From NCBI GenBank assembly GCA_031426215.1, contig JANPKU010000111.1:1-5173 (forward strand): DNA of 5,173 nucleotides, read 5' to 3'. This document shows positions 1 to 5,173 of the stretch, one piece after another (the first letter of the stretch is position 1; every line of letters starts with the position of its first letter). The DNA is from Sva-07 sp031426215 (GTDB taxonomy: Bacteria > Actinomycetota > Acidimicrobiia > Acidimicrobiales > Ilumatobacteraceae). A model generated the notes under the pieces. The model worked only from the letters and a program-made list of their open reading frames with translations. It was not told the DNA's origin and did not search any database. The translations under genes were made by a program, and so were the position numbers.

Positions 1-1257
1 CTGTTGGAGTGTGATCGTGACGTGGGTACCGACGCCGACGGTGCTGTCGAGGTCGAGCAATCCACCCATCGCCTCCGTCAAGCGCTTCGCGAGGACGAGC
101 CCGAGTCCTGCGCCGCCTTCCCTGCCGGCATCGGCCCCCAATCGGTCGAACGGTACGAAGAGCCGGGCGAGGAGATCGGCGGGGATACCAGGACCCTGGT
201 CGATGACGTGGATCCGTGCCGGGCCGGGACGACTTTCGGTGCCGGCATCGATTCGGATCGTGACGACCGTGTCCGAGTTCGAGAAACGGAGCGCATTCGA
301 CACGAGATTCAGCAGGACCTGTTGCAGCCGGCGCCGGTCCGCGATCACCTCGACGGGTCCACCGGCGCATTCCACGGCGATCCCGCGCGCATCGGCCAGT
401 GGTTGGGTGAGCGCCAACGTCGCTGCTGCGACCCCGGCGGCATCGACCCGCTCGAGCGCGATCGGCATCGCGCCAGCTTCGACCCTTGCCAGATCGAGGA
501 CGTCGTCGACGATCGAGAGGATGTGTGCGGACGCATCCGAGATGCCGTCGAGTGCGTGTCGCCGACGTTCGGGTGACAGCTCGAGCGTCTTGAGACTCTC
601 GGTGAAGCCCGTGATCGATTGCAAGGGGGTGCGCAGTTCATGGCTGAGCGACGTGACGAACTGCGACTTCGCATGGTTTGCGCGCTCCGCCGATTGGCGA
701 GCGAGCTCGGCGACGTGGCGGGCCTCGCGTTCGCTTGCTGCACCGTCGTGGGCGACGGAGATCGACGCGAGATGGGTGAAGCGACGGACCAGCTCGCGCT
801 CGCGATCGTCGGGTTGGTGTGGCCGGCGGTCGTAGACGGCGAACGTGCCGACGATCCTCGACTGGGACCAGATCGGACTTGACCAGCACGCGGCGATGTC
901 GTGTTCGACGGCCAGCTCACGAAACGGCTCCCACCGAGGATCAGATGACACATCAGCGGCGACGACCTGTCGGCCCAGGTGGACCGCCGTACCACACGAG
1001 CCTGCGAGCGGACCGGGCTTCAGTCCGTCGATTGCGTCCAAGTAGGCACTCGGCAACGTGGGGGCGGCACCGTGTCGGAGCACGCCGTCATCGTCGAGCA
1101 GCAGTACTGAACACCGGCTGCCGGGAATCAGTTCCTCGAGAGCGACGACGATCCCCTCGAGCACTTTGGTGAGCCGGGCACCGCTGGCGAGTTGCTCCAT
1201 GACCGATGTCTGTCGGTCGAGTACAGCGGTTGCCTCGTCGCCGGAGAGCACCGTCAC
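1..1257 (-). CDS. GAF-domain sensor histidine kinase, soluble (3' end outside window)
   Basis: This is the sensor kinase of a two-component system: it should autophosphorylate on histidine and pass the phosphate to the regulator encoded just upstream. 419 residues are visible with no stop, so the C-terminus lies beyond base 1. Order: a GAF domain at about residues 20-170 (GSCGTAV at 87-93, VVAADVSSDPRWEPF at 98-112); a short, probably coiled-coil linker at 172-200; HisKA with the H-box SHELRTP (H206 the phospho-acceptor); then HATPase_c with N-box NLVSNA (N321), G1 box DQGPGIP (353-359) and G2 box GGAGLGL (381-387). All catalytic boxes are intact. No signal peptide, membrane helix or HAMP domain is visible, so it is probably cytoplasmic. 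The GTG at 1257 overlaps the regulator stop as GTGA. A second in-frame GTG at 1251 sits 6 nt after GGAAGG and is an equally good or better start. The signal sensed by the GAF domain is unknown. Confidence 0.93.
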   Translation of the reverse strand, partial: MTVLSGDEATAVLDRQTSVMEQLASGARLTKVLEGIVVALEELIPGSRCSVLLLDDDGVLRHGAAPTLPSAYLDAIDGLKPGPLAGSCGTAVHLGRQVVAADVSSDPRWEPFRELAVEHDIAACWSSPIWSQSRIVGTFAVYDRRPHQPDDRERELVRRFTHLASISVAHDGAASEREARHVAELARQSAERANHAKSQFVTSLSHELRTPLQSITGFTESLKTLELSPERRRHALDGISDASAHILSIVDDVLDLARVEAGAMPIALERVDAAGVAAATLALTQPLADARGIAVECAGGPVEVIADRRRLQQVLLNLVSNALRFSNSDTVVTIRIDAGTESRPGPARIHVIDQGPGIPADLLARLFVPFDRLGADAGREGGAGLGLVLAKRLTEAMGGLLDLDSTVGVGTHVTITLQQ

Positions 1258-1988
1258 CCTTCCCATCGGTACCCCACGGCTCGCACGGTCGTCAGACACT
1301 TCGGTCGACCAGGATCGTCCTCGACCTTCTGGCGGAGGCGGTACACGTGCTCGGTCACGGTGGCGGGAGTCTGCCAGCCCTCGCCACTCGACCACACGGC
1401 AGCGAGCAGCTCGTCTCGCGTGCAGGCGCGACGTGGGTGCTCGACGAAGTAGGCGAGCAACTCGAACTCCTTCGCCGAGAGGGCAACCGGTTCGCCGTCG
1501 ACCCAGACCTCGCGCGCGTTGACGTCGACCTCCACGCCGACACCCTGGGGCACGAACCGATCGGTCGGGCCGCCGCCGTAGTCGCCGCATCGCCTGAGGA
1601 CCGATCGCGCGCGAGCGGCGAGTTCGCCCGGTGAGAACGGTTTGACGAGATAGTCATCGGCGCCGAGGTCGAGGCCGACGATGCGGTCGGTCTCGCCGTC
1701 GCGTCCCGAGAGCACGATGATCGGCAGCCGGTAGCCGCCGCTGCGCTGCTCGCGCTGGCGAACTCGACGAAGGATGTCCAGGCCGCCGATGCCGGGGAGC
1801 GACAAGTCGAGCACGACCAGCGACGGCGGTGACGACTCGATCGATTCGATCGCACTGACACCATCGCTCACCGCTTCGACGTCGAAGCCATCGGCCTCGA
1901 GCGCCCAGGCGACGCCCGTGCGAACGCCCTCGTCGTCGTCGACGACGAGGACTCGTCGCCGACCGGCGTGTCGTCTCGGCTCCACCAC
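1254..1988 (-). CDS. OmpR/PhoB-family response regulator
   Basis: This is a DNA-binding response regulator and the likely partner of the kinase that follows it with a 4-nt overlap. With the start at 1988 it has 244 residues, normal for the family. The receiver domain (about 10-130) has the acidic pocket DDDE (17-20), phospho-acceptor D51 in LDLSLPG, S84 in VLSGRDG at the Thr/Ser switch position, and K106 in YLVKPF. The C-terminal winged-helix domain (about 150-244) has LSAKEFELL, the recognition-helix region TVTEHVYRLRQKVE and the final hairpin VRAVGYRW. The reading frame stays open upstream to an ATG at 2138, but those 50 extra residues resemble no family sequence and would run over the intergenic repeats and promoter. 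I therefore prefer the GTG at 1988 (GGGG lies 9 nt upstream); the GTG at 1985 is the alternative. The start is less certain than the identity. The putative 11-bp-phased sites at 2045-2077 are plausible targets of this protein. Confidence 0.93.
   Translation of the reverse strand: MVEPRRHAGRRRVLVVDDDEGVRTGVAWALEADGFDVEAVSDGVSAIESIESSPPSLVVLDLSLPGIGGLDILRRVRQREQRSGGYRLPIIVLSGRDGETDRIVGLDLGADDYLVKPFSPGELAARARSVLRRCGDYGGGPTDRFVPQGVGVEVDVNAREVWVDGEPVALSAKEFELLAYFVEHPRRACTRDELLAAVWSSGEGWQTPATVTEHVYRLRQKVEDDPGRPKCLTTVRAVGYRWEG
1258..1264 (-). promoter_or_regulatory. Ribosome binding site for the histidine kinase
   Basis: On the minus strand GGGAAGG lies inside the last codons of the response regulator. 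It directly abuts the GTG at 1257, which is too close for normal spacing, but is 6 nt from the GTG at 1251. It thus supports translation of the kinase from within the regulator gene and slightly favours 1251 as the start. Confidence 0.5.
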
Positions 1989-2044
1989 CGAACGGTACCC
2001 CGGCGGCGCGCAGCGGGCCTGACGGAAGGATCTGCTCGTGAGTC

Positions 2045-2077
2045 GTTGATGAAGTGTTGAGATCGTGTTGTTCGGCG
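2045..2077 (+). promoter_or_regulatory. Three 11-bp-phased direct repeats, candidate OmpR-family binding site
   Basis: Three successive 11-bp units begin with the same four bases: GTTGATGAAGT (2045), GTTGAGATCGT (2056) and GTTGTTCGGCG (2067). The first two share GTTGA. OmpR/PhoB-family regulators bind head-to-tail half-sites spaced about 11 bp apart, one helical turn, as in the Pho box. The site lies between the divergent response regulator and the F420 operon, and its right end touches the putative -35 of the operon. Binding by the adjacent regulator is inference; only the phased repeats are seen directly. Confidence 0.5.
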
Positions 2078-2084
2078 CACGATC
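2061..2084. repeat. Perfect 7-bp inverted repeat with 10-bp spacer
   Basis: GATCGTG (2061-2067) is matched exactly by its reverse complement CACGATC (2078-2084). The dyad overlaps the second and third 11-bp direct repeats and the putative -35 region of the rightward promoter. It could be an operator for a dimeric repressor. It lies upstream of the predicted transcription start and has no T-run, so a terminator or attenuator role is unlikely. Confidence 0.45.
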
Positions 2085-2099
2085 GTCGCTCCCTAAGGT
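2070..2099 (+). promoter_or_regulatory. Putative promoter of the LLM-PPOX-ligase operon
   Basis: TAAGGT (2094-2099) resembles an actinobacterial -10 hexamer. An 18-bp spacer separates it from GTTCGG (2070-2075), a weak -35; TTGTTC (2068-2073) is a better match but gives a long 20-bp spacer. The implied transcript would have a leader of roughly 65-70 nt before the ATG at 2174. The weak -35 overlapped by phased repeats would fit an activated promoter. This is prediction by eye; no comparable leftward promoter stood out. Confidence 0.4.
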
Positions 2100-2157
2100 C
2101 GAACTCGTGGGCCCAGGCTCGCGGGAACGCCGGGTCATGGGGGCTCGGGTCCGACAC

Positions 2158-2165
2158 GAAGGGGA
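2158..2165 (+). promoter_or_regulatory. Ribosome binding site for the LLM oxidoreductase
   Basis: GAAGGGGA ends 8 nt before the ATG at 2174 and is the clearest Shine-Dalgarno sequence in the window. It fixes the start at 2174 rather than at the in-frame ATG at 2054, which would add 40 non-conserved residues translated from promoter DNA. Confidence 0.8.
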
Positions 2166-2173
2166 AACTCAAC

Positions 2174-3172
2174 ATGGCCGACATGAAGCTGGCGCTCTAC
2201 TTGCCGAACTTCCGAGATCACGTCACCGTCAAAGAACTCGAGGACCTCACCATGCTGGCCGAGGAACTCGAGTTCGACTCGATCTGGACACTCGACCGCA
2301 TCATCGTGCCCGAAGCTTCGGACCGCGGGGAGTTGCAGTACCCGTTCGGCATGATGAAGGAGTTCCCACTCCAGATGCCCGTGTCGTCGCGAGGCAAGTG
2401 GTTCCAGGGATGGCCGCTGCTCCCGTGGCTCGCTGCGAAGACGTCGAAGTGCCGGATCGGGATGAGCATCACCGACACGCCGTACCGGTCGCCCGGCGTG
2501 TTCGCCGCCGAGATCGCCACCATCGACCACCTGTCGGGCGGTCGCGTCAACGTCGGCCTCGGCGCTGGCTGGATGCCCGAGGAGTTCGCCGCGGCGAGCG
2601 CCACCGACATCTTCCCTCGTCGCCACGCCCACGTGCGTGAGACGATCGAGATCTGCCAGGGCATCTGGACGAACGAGACGTTCGAGTACCACGGAGAGTT
2701 CGCCGACTTCGGACCCAGTGGTTTCGGCTGGGAGCCGGTACAGAAGCCGCACCCGCCCATCTTCATGAGCGGACTCGTCAACCCGGAGATCTCGGCGAAG
2801 CGGGTCGCCAAGTACGACCTGGCGGGCTGGATCGGCATCCAGGACACACCCGAGGAGCTACGCGTGTGGCTGCAGGCGATCGGCGAGGAACTCGACAAGC
2901 TCGGCGCCAAGTCGGTCGACGAGCTCGAGGTGTCCAGCATGTGCTGGTTCGCACTCACCGACGAGCCGACCGACCAGACTCGCAACGGCAAGCTGACCAA
3001 CCTGCTGGTCGGCACACAGGAGCAGGTCACGAGCAACCTCGTCGAGCTCAAGCAGGCCGGGATGACGATGCCGTTGATCTGGCCGCCGTTCGCCGACGTT
3101 CCGACCTCGAAGACGCTGGACGACCTGCGGGTGCTGAACGACGAGATCCTTCCGACAGTCAACGCTGCGTAG
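2174..3172 (+). CDS. LLM-class F420-type oxidoreductase
   Basis: This is a luciferase-like monooxygenase (bacterial luciferase superfamily, TIM-barrel) protein of 332 residues, a usual length. In actinobacteria most such proteins use reduced coenzyme F420 for hydride transfer, though FMN-dependent relatives exist, so the cofactor is inferred. Visible family features: the N-terminal strand KLALYLPNFRD (5-15), the AEELEFDSIWTLDRIIVP segment (29-46) at the substrate/cofactor face, ATIDHLSGGRVNVGLGAGW (115-133, the most diagnostic LLM motif), the RRHAHVRETIEICQGIW helix (149-165), PVQKPHPPIFMSG (188-200) and a C-terminal LLVGTQEQVTSNLVELKQAGM region (277-297). No signal peptide is visible, so it is probably cytoplasmic. 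The residue 47-82 stretch, between the barrel strands, looks longer than in simple family members and may shape the substrate pocket. It is the first gene of a tight operon, with its own strong ribosome binding site. The substrate is unknown; association with an acyl-CoA synthetase hints at a carboxylic acid or lipid pathway. Confidence 0.9.
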   Translation: MADMKLALYLPNFRDHVTVKELEDLTMLAEELEFDSIWTLDRIIVPEASDRGELQYPFGMMKEFPLQMPVSSRGKWFQGWPLLPWLAAKTSKCRIGMSITDTPYRSPGVFAAEIATIDHLSGGRVNVGLGAGWMPEEFAAASATDIFPRRHAHVRETIEICQGIWTNETFEYHGEFADFGPSGFGWEPVQKPHPPIFMSGLVNPEISAKRVAKYDLAGWIGIQDTPEELRVWLQAIGEELDKLGAKSVDELEVSSMCWFALTDEPTDQTRNGKLTNLLVGTQEQVTSNLVELKQAGMTMPLIWPPFADVPTSKTLDDLRVLNDEILPTVNAA

Positions 3173-3181
3173 TGTGGACTG

Positions 3182-3616
3182 ATGCGGCTTGCCGAGGATC
3201 GCGCACTCGAACTGCTCCGTGCCCACAGCCACGGGTTCATGGCGACGCAGCACCCAGAGCGCGGCATCGACGTCGGGCCGACGGTGTTTGCCGTCGTCGG
3301 CGACCATCTCGGCTCTCCGGTCGACCTCGTGAAGCCGAAGTCGAGCCTCCGGCTTCAGCGCGAACGCAATCTCGAACACGACCCTCGCGCGACGCTGGCG
3401 ATCGAACACTGGGACCGCGACGACTGGTCGAAACTCTGGTGGGTTCGGGCGTGGCTGCGGTGGTCGGGGCACGGCCCGACCGACCGGACCGGGGTGCTCG
3501 CCGACCGTCTGTCCGAGCTGTTCGTCCAGTACCGGGACAAACCGTTCGCAACGGTGCACGAGTTCGAGATCGTCAGAGTCACCGGTTGGGCGGCGAGCGA
3601 CCCGCAGGCGCCCTGA
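3182..3616 (+). CDS. PPOX-class F420-dependent oxidoreductase, Rv0121-like
   Basis: This 144-residue protein has the split-barrel fold of pyridoxamine-phosphate-oxidase-like flavin/deazaflavin proteins. PVDLVKPKSS (46-55) followed by RERNLEHDPRATLAIEHWDRDDWSKLWWVRA (60-90) closely matches what I recall of the mycobacterial Rv0121-type group (TIGR03668), which is annotated as F420-dependent. The N-terminal helix AEDRALELLRAHSHGFMAT (4-22) and the C-terminal EFEIVRVTGWA (127-137) are also typical. Length is normal and there is no signal peptide. The reaction for this subgroup is not established; F420 binding rests on family membership. The ATG lies 9 nt after the LLM stop with only a weak ribosome binding site, and the stop is 1 nt before the next ATG, so it is probably translated by coupling within the operon. 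Two F420-type proteins side by side suggest they act on the same substrate or share a redox step. Confidence 0.85.
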   Translation: MRLAEDRALELLRAHSHGFMATQHPERGIDVGPTVFAVVGDHLGSPVDLVKPKSSLRLQRERNLEHDPRATLAIEHWDRDDWSKLWWVRAWLRWSGHGPTDRTGVLADRLSELFVQYRDKPFATVHEFEIVRVTGWAASDPQAP

Positions 3617-3617
3617 G

Positions 3618-5173
3618 ATGAACTTGGCGGTGTGGGTCGAACGGAACGGCCGCCGCTGGCCCGACCGCCCGGCGCTCGCGGTCGGCCACGACGTCCACGC
3701 GGACTGGACCACCTTCGCCGCACGAGTCGCAGCGATCGCCGGTGGACTGCGAGACGGGTTCGGGGTGAACCCAGGCGATCGGGTTGCCATCGTGATGCGT
3801 AACCGACCGGAGTACCTCGAGGCGCTGTTTGCGATCTGGCACGCCGGATCGGTGGCCGTGCCTGTCAATGCTCGCCTGCACCGCGACGAGATCGCCTTCA
3901 TCGCCGAACAGAGCGGAGCGCGCGTCGTGATCACCGACGACGACCACGCCGACGACATCCGGTCGCTGGTCGGGACCGTCGGGACCGTCGAAGACTGTGT
4001 CGTCGCACCGAGCGAACAGTGGAACGAGTTGGCCGCCAACGCGCCGATCCCGCTCGTCGATCGACAGCCGTCCGACGCCGCGTGGCTGTTCTACACGAGC
4101 GGCACGACCGGACGACCGAAGGGCGCCACGCTCTCGCACCGCAACCTGCTGATGATGTCGCTCAGCTACTTCGCCGACATCGACCCCATCGGCCCGGACG
4201 ACGCAGTGCTCCACGCAGCTCCGATCTCGCACGGCTCCGGTCTCTACGGTCTGCCGCACGTGGCCCGGGGCGCGGTCAGTGTCTTCCCGGTGTCGGGCGG
4301 TGTCGACGGCGACGAGATCGCAGCCGTGTTGCAACGGTGGTCGGGGGTGTCGTTCTTCGCTGCGCCGACGATGGTCAAGCGACTTGCGATGGACCCCGCC
4401 ATCCGCGGCGCAGACCTCGCCGGCTTGAAGACGATCATCTACGGCGGGGCGCCGATGTACCTGTCCGATCTCACCGATGCGCTCGGGGTGTTCGGACCGC
4501 GCCTCGTCCAGATCTATGGCCAGGGCGAGACACCGATGACCATCACTGCGTTGTCGAAGGCCGATCACGCACATCGCGATCACCCTCGCTGGAGCGAACG
4601 CATCCAGGGTGTCGGTGCGGCCCGCACCGACGTCGAAGTCCGAGTCGTCAACGGCGACGGGTCGCCCGTTCCGAATGGCGAGGTGGGTGAGATCGTCGTG
4701 CGCGGCGACGTCGTGATGTCGGGGTACTGGGAACAGCCCGATGCGACCGCCGATGCCATTCGAGACGGGTGGCTGCACACCGGCGACGTCGGCAGCTTCG
4801 ACGCTGACGGCTACCTCACCCTGCGCGACCGGTCCAAGGATCTGATCATCAGCGGCGGGATGAACATCTATCCGCGTGAGGTGGAAGAAGCCCTGCTCCG
4901 ACACGACGCCGTGAACGCGGTCGCGGTGGTCGGTCGTCCCGACCCGGAGTGGGGTGAAGCCGTGATCGCATTCGTCGTCGCCGTGGACCCGTCGTCAGCT
5001 CCATCAGCCGAGGAGCTCGACGATCTGTGCCTCGCCCACATCGCCCGCTACAAGCGACCGAAGGACTACCGCTTCGTCGAGAGCCTGCCGACCAACAACT
5101 ACGGCAAGGTCGTCAAACGAGAGCTACGCGAACAACTCGACCGAGAAGCCCGAGGCATCGCAAGCCCACGTCT
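3618..5173 (+). CDS. AMP-forming acyl-CoA synthetase (3' end outside window)
   Basis: This enzyme activates a carboxylic acid with ATP to an acyl-AMP and transfers the acyl group to CoA (ANL superfamily, acyl-CoA synthetase/ligase). 518 residues are visible with no stop. Motifs in order: P-loop YTSGTTGRPKG (159-169), YGQGETPMT (300-308; this is the YGxxE position, E304), TGD (388-390, D390 for ribose binding), DRSKD (404-408, R405), the hinge-following GGMNIYPREVE (413-423), and the catalytic lysine K497 in NNYGKVVKRELRE. Only 21 residues follow K497, so little of the protein is missing. MNLAVWVERNGRRWPDRPAL is a normal family N-terminus and supports the ATG at 3618, placed 1 nt after the PPOX stop, implying termination-reinitiation. 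No signal peptide or membrane segment is visible. The acid substrate cannot be deduced; the sequence looks like the medium/long-chain or aryl/alicyclic acid branch rather than acetyl-CoA synthetase. It probably supplies the CoA thioester for the pathway of this operon. Confidence 0.93.
   Translation, partial: MNLAVWVERNGRRWPDRPALAVGHDVHADWTTFAARVAAIAGGLRDGFGVNPGDRVAIVMRNRPEYLEALFAIWHAGSVAVPVNARLHRDEIAFIAEQSGARVVITDDDHADDIRSLVGTVGTVEDCVVAPSEQWNELAANAPIPLVDRQPSDAAWLFYTSGTTGRPKGATLSHRNLLMMSLSYFADIDPIGPDDAVLHAAPISHGSGLYGLPHVARGAVSVFPVSGGVDGDEIAAVLQRWSGVSFFAAPTMVKRLAMDPAIRGADLAGLKTIIYGGAPMYLSDLTDALGVFGPRLVQIYGQGETPMTITALSKADHAHRDHPRWSERIQGVGAARTDVEVRVVNGDGSPVPNGEVGEIVVRGDVVMSGYWEQPDATADAIRDGWLHTGDVGSFDADGYLTLRDRSKDLIISGGMNIYPREVEEALLRHDAVNAVAVVGRPDPEWGEAVIAFVVAVDPSSAPSAEELDDLCLAHIARYKRPKDYRFVESLPTNNYGKVVKRELREQLDREARGIASPR
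3969..3986 (+). repeat. 9-bp in-frame tandem duplication in the synthetase gene
   Basis: GTCGGGACC occurs twice back to back and encodes Val-Gly-Thr twice (residues 118-123) in a variable surface segment before the P-loop. It preserves the frame and probably reflects replication slippage with no functional meaning. Confidence 0.7.

Noticed and set aside
4..835. Plus-strand open frames opposite the histidine kinase
   Set aside because: The minus strand encodes intact GAF, HisKA and HATPase motifs; the plus frames give Arg/Ser/Ala-rich sequence without motifs.
2109..2151. GGGCCC palindrome and a CGGGTC direct repeat (2131, 2146) in the leader of the LLM gene
   Set aside because: These are very short GC-rich matches expected by chance, with no sign of a riboswitch or attenuator.
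2137..2640. Possible upstream ORF starting at the ATG at 2137, overlapping the LLM gene out of frame
   Set aside because: It has no convincing ribosome binding site, and its translation is the Arg/His-rich shadow of the LLM gene.
2218..4039. Long minus-strand open frames (2218-3267 and 2858-4039) opposite the LLM and PPOX genes
   Set aside because: They overlap each other and clear plus-strand genes, have low-complexity Ser/Arg-rich translations and no conserved domain.
3579..4904. A 441-codon open frame on the minus strand opposite the synthetase gene
   Set aside because: Its translation is rich in Asp, Arg, Val and His with no recognisable motifs, while the plus strand has every ANL motif in order. 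It is an antisense shadow caused by GC-rich codon bias.
1..5173. CRISPR arrays, tRNA or rRNA genes, insertion sequences, phage or defence genes
   Set aside because: No repeat arrays, transposase motifs, terminal inverted repeats or RNA gene signatures were seen; coding DNA fills nearly the whole window.

Overview
The window is GC-rich DNA that is almost entirely coding, with GTG as well as ATG starts. It carries two enzyme families that use, or are predicted to use, coenzyme F420. Together these point to an actinobacterium. A member of the Acidimicrobiia (Ilumatobacter-like) would fit, but that is a guess from general character and not from a marker gene.

The layout is two divergent transcription units separated by about 185 bp (1989-2173). 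Leftward lies a two-component system: an OmpR/PhoB-family response regulator (1254-1988, minus) followed, with a 4-nt GTGA overlap, by a soluble GAF-domain histidine kinase that runs off the left edge (1-1257, minus). Rightward lies a tight three-gene operon: a luciferase-like (LLM) F420-type oxidoreductase (2174-3172), a small PPOX-fold protein resembling the Rv0121-type F420 family (3182-3616), and an AMP-forming acyl-CoA synthetase (from 3618, running off the right edge and lacking probably only its last few residues). The gaps in this operon are 9 nt and 1 nt, so coupled translation is likely.

The kinase and regulator form one phosphorelay. It probably senses a cytoplasmic signal through the GAF domain, since no membrane segment is visible. 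The rightward operon looks like part of a catabolic or lipid-modifying route in which a carboxylic acid is activated to its CoA thioester and a related compound undergoes F420-linked redox chemistry. The substrate cannot be read from the sequence.

The most notable non-coding signal is in the divergent intergenic region: three GTTG half-sites spaced exactly 11 bp apart (2045, 2056, 2067), the geometry expected for an OmpR/PhoB-family regulator. A perfect 7-bp inverted repeat (2061-2067 / 2078-2084) overlaps them, and both lie against a plausible promoter for the rightward operon. This suggests, but does not prove, that the adjacent response regulator controls itself and/or the F420 operon. Otherwise the window looks like ordinary chromosomal genes. 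I see no mobile element, CRISPR array, tRNA or rRNA.
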